Of a stretch of 64,000 bases of DNA, positions 16,848-25,232 are shown in pieces. Under the pieces are notes generated by a model, which was given only the letters and a program-made list of their open reading frames with translations, ran no database searches and was not told where the DNA came from. The number at the start of each line of letters is the position of its first letter. Positions within the stretch are counted from its first letter, which is position 1. Made by a program: the position numbers and the translations under genes. The DNA comes from a candidate division WOR-3 bacterium (GTDB taxonomy: Bacteria > Hydrothermota > Tepidihabitantia > SM23-42 > JAOAFX01): assembly GCA_039802205.1 (NCBI GenBank), contig JBDRWD010000005.1:1-64000 (forward strand). Reading direction: 5' to 3'.

Positions 16848-17951
16848 TCACCACAGACGGGATAATCTCGCCCCGGGATAGTAGTATTTCAGCATTTCTC
16901 CAAATTTTTTCTTCTTTTGAGCCATCGCAAGTATCCCATACTGACACATCCCCACTCCGTGTCCATACCCCTTACCTTCAATCACCACTGCACCATTTTT
17001 CAGATAAATCTCAAAGCAATTTGATTTTAACAATCCCCCTGGATCTTTTTCAGAACCCAGTAATTTACGGATTTGGTGCGCAAAAATTTTATATTCGTTT
17101 CGGGTGGTAACGATTTTCATCTCCGTAACCCTTTGACTTCGCGGATTACGTTTCAATTTTAAAGAGACAATTAATTCTGTATCCAGAATGGCAATTCCTA
17201 AGTTTTGGAGATTTTTCTTTAAATTACGAAAAAATTCGTCTCGGGTTATGACTTTTTTCCAGCGAAAATGGGGGCTTTGACTACAAAAGTTACAAGGGAT
17301 GCTCTTTAAATATGGTGGGGCATTGTCGGGCCATGCATCATTAAAATCTGCCGTATGCCCTCCACAAGTGGAGTGAAATTTGGCATCGATCGGCTTGCCT
17401 CGGTAGGTCAAAACTAATCCCCTGGTTTCCCTTATCGCCCGGTTGATCAATGAATCTTCAACCGCGATGCCTCCGTATACCTGATCTTTAACGGTCCCAT
17501 AAAGGTCAAACCCCAATTCTGGATACTGTCCTAAATGGGCATAGGCATATGTCCGGGCTGCTACCGCCTGGGCCTTTGCTGCCTCGATAATTTTTCCATC
17601 AATACGACCCAGTTCCATGGGCACGACACCTTTTAAATAACTTTCAATATCTATGATATTGAGGACCCAGATTTTATTTTTTATTTTTTTTATCTCTATC
17701 CATCCCTGGTATGGTCGGCCATTCACCATCACGGACCCGCCATAGGGTCGCAAGATAATGGGCAAGCTATCGGTGGTTTTGATTTTGTATTCCTTGAGAT
17801 GTTTATCTTCTTTAATTCCACTTACGATTATGGAATCAACCCCGATAACGATCGCGACTCGCACCTGCGGTTCTGGTTTCGGAGGTTGAAGATACGGAAT
17901 ACAATTGATGAAAATAAAAATGACAAAAAGTATACCGGGGTATTTAATCAT
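16848..17951 (-). CDS. SpoIID/LytB domain lipoprotein
   Basis: A 367-residue exported protein; the signal peptide ends FIFINC with a likely lipidated Cys17. The SpoIID/LytB domain is recognised by YLKGVVPMELGRIDG, AAKAQAVAARTYAYA, FHSTCGGHTADF and GYGHGVGMCQYGILAMA. In spore formers SpoIID cleaves glycan strands denuded of stem peptides; in non-sporulating diderms relatives remodel cell-wall glycan. Nothing else indicates sporulation here, so a general peptidoglycan role is inferred. It overlaps the Mut7-C gene by eight bases. Confidence 0.9.
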   Translation of the reverse strand: MIKYPGILFVIFIFINCIPYLQPPKPEPQVRVAIVIGVDSIIVSGIKEDKHLKEYKIKTTDSLPIILRPYGGSVMVNGRPYQGWIEIKKIKNKIWVLNIIDIESYLKGVVPMELGRIDGKIIEAAKAQAVAARTYAYAHLGQYPELGFDLYGTVKDQVYGGIAVEDSLINRAIRETRGLVLTYRGKPIDAKFHSTCGGHTADFNDAWPDNAPPYLKSIPCNFCSQSPHFRWKKVITRDEFFRNLKKNLQNLGIAILDTELIVSLKLKRNPRSQRVTEMKIVTTRNEYKIFAHQIRKLLGSEKDPGGLLKSNCFEIYLKNGAVVIEGKGYGHGVGMCQYGILAMAQKKKKFGEMLKYYYPGARLSRLW

Positions 17952-18396
17952 TCAATTCCAGTAATCCCTTTAATTCCTGAAGCATTTTTTCATAATGACT
18001 CCCCCTCCAGTAAATCCGCTGACATCTTGGGCAGCGGACAAACTCCGCAAAATTTTGATAAGTGTAGTAAGGGATGATTCCCTTTATCTCCTCTTTTGTG
18101 ATTGCTTCTAATGGTTCATTACATCGAAGACAACGGGAGAAAAAATTTAATCGGTCTTTAAGACTAAAATGTCTGATTACGGTTTTAATCTGCAATGAAG
18201 TTTCTTCGGTTTGAAGGAAAAAAACTCCTTCTTTTCCTTCCAATTTTGAATTGCGGGTTAAGAAGATCCTGCCCTCACGCCGGGCTTCGAGATAAGCCTT
18301 TACGCCTTCATTGGAATATGCCGTATCAATTCCGCACATCCTCAGGTATTTGCAAAGTTTACCAAGCATGCCATTGCAAAGGAATTTTATCGCCAT
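17944..18396 (-). CDS. Mut7-C domain protein (PIN-like RNase fold plus zinc ribbon)
   Basis: A 150-residue protein. Residues 1-80 match the Mut7-C fold (FLCNGMLGKLCKYLRMCGIDT, GRIFLTRNSKL), and residues 90-135 hold two CxxC pairs (CLRC, CPRC) typical of its zinc ribbon. The first conserved acidic residue is usually Asp (DGMLG); here it is Asn (CNGMLG), which could weaken nuclease activity. ATG 18396 is chosen because it gives the conserved N-terminus and directly follows the holB stop. Function in bacteria is unknown. Confidence 0.87.
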   Translation of the reverse strand: MAIKFLCNGMLGKLCKYLRMCGIDTAYSNEGVKAYLEARREGRIFLTRNSKLEGKEGVFFLQTEETSLQIKTVIRHFSLKDRLNFFSRCLRCNEPLEAITKEEIKGIIPYYTYQNFAEFVRCPRCQRIYWRGSHYEKMLQELKGLLELND

Positions 18397-18397
18397 T

Positions 18398-19336
18398 TTA
18401 AGGCAGGCGTAGAAAGGTGTTAAGGAGCAGGATTCTATAATTAGGATTATATTCAAGTGAATTTATGTTACTGTTGAGGAACAGCAGAATATCAATGAGT
18501 TTTTCCCTGGAGATTTTTTGTGCCTTGCGGGTGAGTTCTTCATCAAATTCATCGACTATTGATAGGTGGAGTTGTTTGTAAAGCAGATTCCGGTATAGTA
18601 TTAAAAGGGCATAAAGCAATTCAGCGAGTTTTTCCTCTTCAAACTCTTTGACTAACTTTGCCGCGGCGGCGACAGAAAAAGGGGTTTTTTTGAGGATATT
18701 GCGGGCGATTTCCATTGTATTGCTCTCGCGCAGGAAAAGTATTTCTCCAGGACTACCAAGGAAAAATTTGTCCTCGCCATCAAAAATAATGTTTTTGATC
18801 TCTTCAGGTTTTAAGTAACTAAATTTTACGATCTGGCAGCGGGAGCGAATCGTGGGTATCAGATATTCGGGACGGGAAGAGGTGAGAATGAAGATAGTGT
18901 CGAGCGGAGGTTCTTCCAGGGTTTTGAGAAATGCATTAGCGGCTTCTTCATTCATCCGATCCGCCTCAAGAATGATAACAACTCTTTTTTTCTCTTTTTG
19001 GGGCAGAAGCAAGAGCCGTTCTACCAGACGCCTTATCTGGTTGATGCCGATTGTAGCACGGTCTTCAATGTGGACTGTAGCATTCCCGGGCAGGTAGTTT
19101 TTGAGATATTCATCCATCTTCTCTTCTTTATCCAGAGGAGGAACCGGAGCAACGAGTATAAAACTTGGTGAGTCAAATGGACAACCCAAGGTCTTAGCCA
19201 GGGCAAATGCGGTCGTCCTTTTGCCTACACCCCGGGGACCAGCGAGAAGGAGATTATAAAGACACTCTTTTCTCAGGGCATTACGCAAAAAGCGTTTGGC
19301 AATCTCTTGTCCGATTATCTCATCAAGGTGATCCAC
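18398..19336 (-). CDS. holB: DNA polymerase III delta-prime subunit
   Basis: Clamp-loader subunit of the replicative polymerase, 312 residues. It has the AAA+ Walker A region LLAGPRGVGKRTTAFALAK, RLLLLPQKEKKRVVIILEADRMN, the sensor segment NAFLKTLEEPPLDTIFIL and the arginine-finger context RSRCQIVKF. The DEAD-like Walker B is EADR. The DnaX-type zinc finger is absent. The start is GTG 19336. It could be confused with a small DnaX, but length and lack of the tau extension favour HolB. Confidence 0.92.
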   Translation of the reverse strand: MDHLDEIIGQEIAKRFLRNALRKECLYNLLLAGPRGVGKRTTAFALAKTLGCPFDSPSFILVAPVPPLDKEEKMDEYLKNYLPGNATVHIEDRATIGINQIRRLVERLLLLPQKEKKRVVIILEADRMNEEAANAFLKTLEEPPLDTIFILTSSRPEYLIPTIRSRCQIVKFSYLKPEEIKNIIFDGEDKFFLGSPGEILFLRESNTMEIARNILKKTPFSVAAAAKLVKEFEEEKLAELLYALLILYRNLLYKQLHLSIVDEFDEELTRKAQKISREKLIDILLFLNSNINSLEYNPNYRILLLNTFLRLP

Positions 19337-19365
19337 AGACCGTTATACTAAATTTTTCTCCTCAA

Positions 19366-19965
19366 TCAAGCCTGCTCTCTTATTTCCTTAGCAAAGTTCT
19401 GGAGTAAGAACTTTTTGAATTTTTTCAATGCCCTTGCCCGATGGCTGATTTTATTTTTAATGCTCGGACCAAGTTCCGCGAATGTTTTGCGATAACCCTT
19501 GGGAATGAAGATGGGATCGTAACCGAAGCCTGAATCTCCGCGCGGTGCATAGGCAATTCGGCCTTCAATTTCACCCTGGAAGACCGCAAATTTTTTGATA
19601 TCGTAGTAATAAACAAAAACCGCACGGAACCATGCCTTTCTATTACGGGAAGTGCCGAGTTCCTTTAGGATACGTTCGATCCTTGCACGGTCATCAGGTC
19701 CATAGCGGGCAGATAAAACCCCGGGACCATTGTCCAGGGCTTCAATAAAAAGTCCCGAGTCATCAGCCAGGGTTGGTAATCGGGTGATCCGGTGGACAAA
19801 TTCGGCTTTGAGTAGACTGTTTTCCAGAAGGGTCTCACCGGGTTCAGGAATAGTGATCTCAAGAAAATAGGTATAGGGATAGAAGACGACGTTTTTGAGA
19901 TTAAGAATCTCTTTTATCTCTTCGATTTTTTTAGAATTTTTTGTTGCCAGGACGATCGGAAACAT
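19366..19965 (-). CDS. rdgB: XTP/dITP diphosphatase (RdgB/HAM1)
   Basis: House-cleaning enzyme hydrolysing deaminated purine triphosphates. The 199-residue product shows LATKNSKKIEEIKEIL at the start, the active-site LADDSGLFIEALDNGPGV with SARYGP, GFGYDPIFIP, and the SHRARALKKFKKFL end. There is no clear ribosome site, and a strong hairpin lies between it and the upstream SPOR gene, so its expression probably depends on readthrough or an unrecognised promoter. Confidence 0.95.
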   Translation of the reverse strand: MFPIVLATKNSKKIEEIKEILNLKNVVFYPYTYFLEITIPEPGETLLENSLLKAEFVHRITRLPTLADDSGLFIEALDNGPGVLSARYGPDDRARIERILKELGTSRNRKAWFRAVFVYYYDIKKFAVFQGEIEGRIAYAPRGDSGFGYDPIFIPKGYRKTFAELGPSIKNKISHRARALKKFKKFLLQNFAKEIREQA

Positions 19966-19981
19966 GTTGAAAAACAGAATA

Positions 19982-20001
19982 AAGGGGGGATATCCCCCCT
20001 T
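19982..20001 (-). terminator. GC-rich hairpin between SPOR gene and rdgB
   Basis: AAGGGGGGATATCCCCCCTT is a perfect 20-base palindrome. On the minus strand it is followed by TATTCTGTTTTT, a loose U-tract, so it looks like an intrinsic terminator eight bases after the SPOR gene stop. Confidence 0.6.
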
Positions 20002-20008
20002 ATTCCTT

Positions 20009-20617
20009 TTAAGGATTTATCATTGTCTCCACAACAAATGCACCTCGGTAGCCTTTGCTGATCGCGAGATTTTTTAGGGCCTCAGCTTCTTCTTTGGTCA
20101 GACAATCCCCAACCCGGACTTTGTAATAAGGTGGGGTATGTTCGATGTAGACCTTGCCTCCAAAGATGCTCCGGGCGTCATCGGCGACCTTTGAAGCACC
20201 TTTCTGGGTAGCCGAAGCGAAGATTTGAACCCGAAAACCATAAACCGAAGTCGGAGGGGCAGAAGGTGTGGTAGGGAGTGCAGGGGCTACGGTCGGAGGA
20301 GCAGGTGGGGGTGATACTGGTTCCTCAATGGGTAGCTGAGGAAGGGGTGGTGCGACCGTGACTTCTTCAACTGGCGCAGGAGTGATTTCTGGGATCGTTG
20401 GCAATTGGGGAACTTCTGGAGCTGGCGGAGCGACAGAGACTTCAGGTTCGGGTGGCGTGGGCGAAGGTGTGGGATAGACAGGTTCCTCGGAGATGTTTTT
20501 CCCCTCTTCACCGAAGACTACCACTTCTTCTAAGCCTTCAGTTTTTATTGTGGTCTTTTTAGGCGCACAGAGAAGGAAAAACGCAATGATACTTATTGTG
20601 AGTATTTTTCTCGTCAT
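20009..20617 (-). CDS. SPOR-domain lipoprotein
   Basis: A 202-residue exported protein. The signal ends AFFLLC (Cys17), followed by about 100 residues rich in Pro, Ala and Val, an unstructured wall-spanning linker. The last 75 residues form a SPOR domain (YGFRVQIFASATQKGASKVADDAR, YYKVRVGDCLTKEEAEAL, RGAFVV). SPOR domains bind septal glycan lacking stem peptides, so this protein probably sits at the division site. Note that SpoIID-type enzymes, encoded in the same run, act on such glycan. It overlaps manC by four bases. Confidence 0.9.
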   Translation of the reverse strand: MTRKILTISIIAFFLLCAPKKTTIKTEGLEEVVVFGEEGKNISEEPVYPTPSPTPPEPEVSVAPPAPEVPQLPTIPEITPAPVEEVTVAPPLPQLPIEEPVSPPPAPPTVAPALPTTPSAPPTSVYGFRVQIFASATQKGASKVADDARSIFGGKVYIEHTPPYYKVRVGDCLTKEEAEALKNLAISKGYRGAFVVETMINP

Positions 20618-21645
20618 TTTGACCTCCTTTTATTTTCCCCAGCAATTAATTTTTTAAGTTCGGGGACCCGTGTTTTTTTACAAACGAGAACCCCTCTGGG
20701 GCTTGCTACAATCACCAGTCCCTTTACACCCCAGACACGGACCGGCACATTGTCAGAGTAAATAATTGAATCCTGAGTATCAAGGGCGACTACATCCGCT
20801 ATTGCGATATTGTCATTTTTGTCTTTCTTAAAATATCTCTCCAAGGCAAGATAGGTTCCTACATCATCCCAACCAAAATCCGATTTGATTACACAAATCC
20901 GTCGGGTTTTTTCCATGAGTCCATAATCTATCGATATCGCGGGAATTGCAGCGAAAAATCTTTTGTTTTTAAATTTTAAATAATCCTCCACACCCTGATA
21001 CACCTCGGGAAGGAGAGTCTTCATTTCATCTAAAAGATTGATAATCCGGAATGTAAAGATACCACTATTCCAGAGATATTTTTTGGTTTTAAGGTACTGG
21101 ATTGCTTTATTAAGCGATGGTTTTTCGGTAAACCTCTCGCCGTAAAAACTGACAATGCCATTGCATTCGTTGATGATCCGGCCAATTTTTATATAACCAT
21201 AGCCAGTCTCCGGACGCTCCGGAATTATTCCGTAGGTAACCATAAAACCTTCCTCTGCCATTTTTGCCCCGGCATGGAGATATCTTAGAAATTTCTTTCG
21301 ATCGTTGATAATATGGTCGGCGGGTAGTACATGGATGATGCCGTCACCGTATTTTTGTTTTAGGATCATTGCTCCCAAACAGATTGCCGGTGCGGTATTC
21401 TTCCGGTCGGGTTCAATTATTAAATTTTCATTGCCTACAAATCTTCGGGTGATTTTTTCTAACTCTTGGGGAATGATGAGGAAGCGCCTCTCTTTGGTGA
21501 ACTGGTCTTTGATCCGGTCAAGGGTCTGGTTAATTAAGGGCTGATTATTGAAGATGCTGATGAATTGTTTGGGAAAATCAGGTTGGCTTAAGGGCCAGAA
21601 ACGTTCACCTTGCCCACCAGCGAGGATCAGTGCAAAACTTTTAAT
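20614..21645 (-). CDS. manC: Mannose-1-phosphate guanylyltransferase, AUU start codon
   Basis: Makes GDP-mannose for surface glycans. The full 343-residue protein has the pyrophosphorylase motif LILAGGQGERFWPLSQPDFPK, EPDRKNTAPAICLGAMIL, HVLPADHIINDR, YLWNSGIFTF and SDFGWDDVGTY. Starting at the first ordinary start codon (TTG 21378) would lose the first 89 residues, including the catalytic loop. The reading frame runs intact back to a TAA at 21651-21649, and the only suitable initiator is ATT at 21645-21643 after GGAGG, overlapping the upstream stop as ATTAA. This gives the family N-terminus MKSFALILAGG. There is no frameshift. Confidence 0.9.
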   Translation of the reverse strand: MKSFALILAGGQGERFWPLSQPDFPKQFISIFNNQPLINQTLDRIKDQFTKERRFLIIPQELEKITRRFVGNENLIIEPDRKNTAPAICLGAMILKQKYGDGIIHVLPADHIINDRKKFLRYLHAGAKMAEEGFMVTYGIIPERPETGYGYIKIGRIINECNGIVSFYGERFTEKPSLNKAIQYLKTKKYLWNSGIFTFRIINLLDEMKTLLPEVYQGVEDYLKFKNKRFFAAIPAISIDYGLMEKTRRICVIKSDFGWDDVGTYLALERYFKKDKNDNIAIADVVALDTQDSIIYSDNVPVRVWGVKGLVIVASPRGVLVCKKTRVPELKKLIAGENKRRSK

Positions 21646-22354
21646 TTCTTACCTCCTTTAATTTAAAATTAACCGTCCCGAATTTTAATTTTGTGCGGAT
21701 TTGAACGGGTAGCCGATTTTGGTCGTCGGTATACCAGATATCCATGCTTCCGCCTGCACCGAAGATGCCTTTGCCAGCAGTTCGCGGTGTGACACGGATT
21801 GTCGAGAATTTGCCCAGTGGGGTTTTTATTACTTCTTTTTTTTGAATAAGACACTCTATACGATGGGCTTCGTTGCGCTCAAAAATCCACAAAATCAATG
21901 TATCTTTTAAAACGAGCGGGACGAGACGGAGGTAATACCAGAAACTGAGGAGATCCCTCACAGGATGGGTGATGTTGATTTTTGACCCGGCAGTGAGCAC
22001 ATAAAGGCTTTCCTGACAGAATTGAAATTTCTGATGTGCAGAATACTTGCCTTCATGAATTCTCTTTTCATAACTAACCGGGAGCAATCCGTCCACCGTG
22101 GTCATGGTATTTAGCGTATCGTTAATAGAAAAGATAAAACGCATATCGGGATGGGAGTTAAGGAAAGAAGAGAGCAGATAACACTTTTTACCCGCAATTG
22201 TCGCGGTATCCGTGATTTCCAGAATGAGGGTGCCTAAATTGATGAATCCATAATGAGCTTCAAACATAAGTTTTTCTCCTGGCATAAGGAAGGTTTTAGA
22301 AGACGAGGCGGACATGAGAAGAGGGAGATAGAAAATAAAAAAAATTTTTCTCAT
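21641..22354 (-). CDS. DUF3108 family exported protein
   Basis: A 237-residue protein with a signal peptide (RKIFFIFYLPLLMSASSS). The mature part resembles DUF3108: FEAHYGFINLGTLILEI near the start and a final PVQIRTKLKFGTVNFKLKEV strand. The family is predicted to be a beta-rich periplasmic or outer-membrane-associated protein, function unknown. ATG 22354 is preferred over upstream in-frame starts because it gives the signal peptide and avoids overlapping htpX. Its stop overlaps the manC AUU start. Confidence 0.85.
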   Translation of the reverse strand: MRKIFFIFYLPLLMSASSSKTFLMPGEKLMFEAHYGFINLGTLILEITDTATIAGKKCYLLSSFLNSHPDMRFIFSINDTLNTMTTVDGLLPVSYEKRIHEGKYSAHQKFQFCQESLYVLTAGSKINITHPVRDLLSFWYYLRLVPLVLKDTLILWIFERNEAHRIECLIQKKEVIKTPLGKFSTIRVTPRTAGKGIFGAGGSMDIWYTDDQNRLPVQIRTKLKFGTVNFKLKEVRN

Positions 22355-22373
22355 GAGAGCAAATCCATGTTCG

Positions 22374-23273
22374 TTATAGAACAAGGCGGTTAAGCCTTTC
22401 AATCCTTTTATCGATCGGGGGATGTGTAGCGAAGAGATTTGAGATCTCAAAGCGGTCTTTGCCAAAAGGATTGGCAATAAAAAGATGAGCATTGGACTGC
22501 GATGCCCTTGCTAACGGTTGATAGTATTCTTTCAATTTACGGAGTGCCTGAGCAAGCCCCTGAGGGTACCGGGTGATGTAGGCACCCGAGGCATCGGCAA
22601 GATATTCCCGCTGGCGCGAGATGGCAGCACGTATGAGCGCAACGAATAATGGGGCGATGATTGCAAGCACAAGTCCCAAAAGAATTAATATGCCGCCACC
22701 CCGTCCCCGGTTTTCTCTTTTTCTCCCACCCCAGAGAAAACTTCTTAAAAAGAAATCGCGCAAAAGAACGATTAACCCCCCGATAGCCGAGACAACCGTC
22801 ATGAGCAGGATATCGTAATTGCGAATATGAGCCATCTCATGGGCAATTACCCCCTGCAATTCTTCCCGATTCATGATCTCCAATAGACCGGTCGTCACGG
22901 CGATTGCAGCATTCTTGGGATTTCTTCCGGTAGCGAAGGCGTTAGGCGCGGGCGAGGGCGTGATGTAGACTTTGGGTTTTGGTACCCCAGCCGCGATTGC
23001 CACTTCTTCTACTACATTATGGAGTTGTTTGAATTCTTCCGGGTCTGCGGGAACCGAACCCGTAGAAAGAAGGGCGATCTTATCGGCATTGTAATAAAGA
23101 ACGAAATTGTAAATGATGATGAGTAAGGCAAAGAAAATGTAGCCGGCTGTCCCCCAATCTAATAAGGTCACAACGATATAACCAAAGGCACCCAAAAATA
23201 AACTGGTGACAACGATAAAGATAAATGTCTTGCGCTTGTTGGCGGCGATCTGGTCGTAGAGTGTTTCGCGCAT
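22374..23273 (-). CDS. htpX: HtpX-like membrane zinc metalloprotease
   Basis: Inner-membrane M48 protease of quality control, 299 residues. Two N-terminal membrane helices (about 17-55) precede the HEMAHIRNYD zinc motif, with GRNPKNAAIAVTTGLLEIM before it and SRQREYLADASGAYIT after it carrying the third ligand. Another pair of helices lies between. The next gene upstream is lemA; lemA-htpX pairing is very common. The catalytic motif is HEMAH rather than the usual HELSH, which keeps all ligands. Confidence 0.95.
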   Translation of the reverse strand: MRETLYDQIAANKRKTFIFIVVTSLFLGAFGYIVVTLLDWGTAGYIFFALLIIIYNFVLYYNADKIALLSTGSVPADPEEFKQLHNVVEEVAIAAGVPKPKVYITPSPAPNAFATGRNPKNAAIAVTTGLLEIMNREELQGVIAHEMAHIRNYDILLMTVVSAIGGLIVLLRDFFLRSFLWGGRKRENRGRGGGILILLGLVLAIIAPLFVALIRAAISRQREYLADASGAYITRYPQGLAQALRKLKEYYQPLARASQSNAHLFIANPFGKDRFEISNLFATHPPIDKRIERLNRLVL

Positions 23274-23274
23274 C

Positions 23275-23820
23275 TCAGAACTTTACCTTCACCGCCTCTT
23301 TCTCTTCCGGAGGGGCGGTAAAGAACTCCCGCGGTTTGAAATTGAAGGTTGAGGCGATGATTGTTTGTGGGAATTTCTGGATCGTGGCATTATAATCCAT
23401 CACCACATCGTTATAGAACTGGCGCGCAAAAGCGATCTTGTTTTCAGTGGCGGTTAACTCTTCCTGGAGCCTCATGAAATTCTCGTTCGCCTTTAACTGG
23501 GGATAATTTTCTGCAACTGCAAACAGAGTCTTTAATGTGGTGCTGAGCATGTTGTTCGCTTCCGCTGCCTCTTTAGGATTGGTGGCACCCATTGCCCGGG
23601 AACGTAATTCAGCAACCTTTTCAAGAACCTCTTTTTCGTGTGCGGCATAACCTTTCACGGTCTCTACCAGATTGGGAATCAAATCATAGCGTCGTTTCAA
23701 TTGAACATCAATCTGTGCCCAGCCGTTATCCACCCTGGCCCTTTTGGTCACAAGACTATTGTAGATCGCGAAGACCCATAAGACCAGAAGAATGATAATG
23801 ATAATCAAAAAAATTGTCAT
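23275..23820 (-). CDS. lemA: LemA family protein
   Basis: A 181-residue membrane-anchored helical protein: one N-terminal helix (residues 2-20), then [32 protein letters not shown], the family signature, and [19 protein letters not shown]. The precise function is unknown; it is regularly linked to HtpX. GGAGG precedes ATG 23820. It is the first gene of a minus-strand run reaching spoIID. Confidence 0.95.
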   Translation of the reverse strand: MTIFLIIIIILLVLWVFAIYNSLVTKRARVDNGWAQIDVQLKRRYDLIPNLVETVKGYAAHEKEVLEKVAELRSRAMGATNPKEAAEANNMLSTTLKTLFAVAENYPQLKANENFMRLQEELTATENKIAFARQFYNDVVMDYNATIQKFPQTIIASTFNFKPREFFTAPPEEKEAVKVKF

Positions 23821-23838
23821 TTAACCTCCATTTTCTTT

Positions 23839-23866
23839 ATTTTATTTAAAATCGATGATTTGTCAA
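23839..23866 (-). promoter_or_regulatory. Promoter of lemA-htpX operon
   Basis: Minus-strand TTGACA (23866-23861), 16-bp spacer, TAAAAT (23844-23839). The leader of about 12 bases holds GGAGG. It is divergent from the HD-GYP promoter; the two -35 boxes are seven bases apart. Confidence 0.7.
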
Positions 23867-23873
23867 CTGGCTA

Positions 23874-23901
23874 TTGACATTCTTTGAAATTTGAATAGAC
23901 T
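23874..23901 (+). promoter_or_regulatory. Promoter of HD-GYP gene (leaderless)
   Basis: TTGACA (23874-23879), 16-bp spacer, TAGACT (23896-23901). The ATG is at 23910, eight bases after the -10 box, with no ribosome-binding site. Confidence 0.7.
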
Positions 23902-23909
23902 TAAGCCCG

Positions 23910-25232
23910 ATGGCCCCGTCCCTTTTTACTCTTCCCGCATTGGTTCTTCTGTTTTTTATAAATTTGGCGCTTGGATATCTTTGTTTGAATCTTAAAGATA
24001 GCAAGCGCTTCTGTCGCGTGCTGCCTTTTTTTCTCTCTGGTTTCTTTACGGTATTGTGCCAGTTATTATTGGAATGTAACGATATCCCGGCACAGGCGAT
24101 TGTTTTTGTCCGGATGCAATATCTGGGGTTCTGGTCATATTTTATCACTGTACCGTTGCTGGTGAATGCCCTCACCGAGAGCGATCTAAAGCCTTGGATC
24201 AAGTGGAGTTTGGGTGTTTTCGCACTCACCTCAATTATGACTTTATTCACGGGCGCTATTATTACCTCCGAACCAATCCTTTACCATAATTACTACTTCG
24301 CGCAATTGGGAAGATTTTATCCTATCTTTGCCTCCTTGTTATTTGTGGTCTGTATCCTCTCTTATCGCAACATCTTCATCTATGCCAATAAGCTGGAAGA
24401 CCGGGCATTGCAGATCATCATGCCGGTTGGTCTTGGATTGTGCCTGCTATGTGGCCTGCTTGATTATGGTGGTAAACTACGCGGGAGCCCATTGTTACCT
24501 GGCTTTGAAAATACTTTTTCTTTGGGGATGGTGATCATCAGTCTTTCCTTTGGTATCTTCATTCTGGTTAATTATGCCCGCCTTATTCGGGAATACCACC
24601 GGTCATTAGCGAATCTGGAATTCCTGTTGCAAAAGAACGTAAAGAGTTTTGATGAATTTGTTCAGTTGATTGCCCGCACGATTGATGCCAAGGATAAATA
24701 CACCGCTGGCCACTCCCTGAGGGTAGCAGAATATGCGGTCCGGATCGCCCGCCGTTTAAATCTTGAAGAACGACAGATCGAACTTTTACGCAAAGCCTGC
24801 CTTCTCCACGATATCGGCAAAATTGGTATTCCGGATGGCGTCCTCAACAAAAAATCTCCATTGACTGATAAAGAACGCTCTTACATCTTTCGACATCCGA
24901 TATTGGGGAAGGAGATTTTGAGTCAGATGAGTGAATTTCATGAGATCCTTGATATCATATATTTTCATCACGAGCACTATAATGGTTCTGGATATCCCCA
25001 CGGTTTAAAAGAAGATGAAATTCCTCTTTTAGCCCGGATTCTGGCGGTGGCGGATGCCTACGATGCGATGCTTTCGGAAAGGCCTTATCGTCCACCGAAG
25101 ACTAAGCTGGAGGCGATAAAAGAGTTGCTGAATTTTAGCGGTAAGCAATTTGACCCGTATGTAGTGGAAAAATTTATTGAATCATTGTACCAAGAAAATT
25201 GCGAGATTTCACCGGATAATCTCCCTGATTAA
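23910..25232 (+). CDS. HD-GYP domain protein with 7TM-type membrane sensor
   Basis: Predicted cyclic di-GMP phosphodiesterase of 440 residues. The first 230 residues hold about seven hydrophobic helices and resemble the N-terminal 7TM region of some histidine kinases. The HD-GYP domain follows: GHSLRVAEYAVRIARRL, LLHDIGKIGIP (HD), RHPILGKEIL, FHHEHYNGSGYPHGL (GYP intact), RILAVADAYDAM. All metal-binding His/Asp residues seem present. Its last 24 bases overlap the convergent deoA gene. Confidence 0.92.
   Translation: MAPSLFTLPALVLLFFINLALGYLCLNLKDSKRFCRVLPFFLSGFFTVLCQLLLECNDIPAQAIVFVRMQYLGFWSYFITVPLLVNALTESDLKPWIKWSLGVFALTSIMTLFTGAIITSEPILYHNYYFAQLGRFYPIFASLLFVVCILSYRNIFIYANKLEDRALQIIMPVGLGLCLLCGLLDYGGKLRGSPLLPGFENTFSLGMVIISLSFGIFILVNYARLIREYHRSLANLEFLLQKNVKSFDEFVQLIARTIDAKDKYTAGHSLRVAEYAVRIARRLNLEERQIELLRKACLLHDIGKIGIPDGVLNKKSPLTDKERSYIFRHPILGKEILSQMSEFHEILDIIYFHHEHYNGSGYPHGLKEDEIPLLARILAVADAYDAMLSERPYRPPKTKLEAIKELLNFSGKQFDPYVVEKFIESLYQENCEISPDNLPD

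Noticed and set aside
20614-21378. Apparent N-terminal truncation or frameshift of the guanylyltransferase gene
   Set aside because: Reading the same frame upstream gives the full conserved N-terminus without any stop to an ATT start, so the gene is intact.
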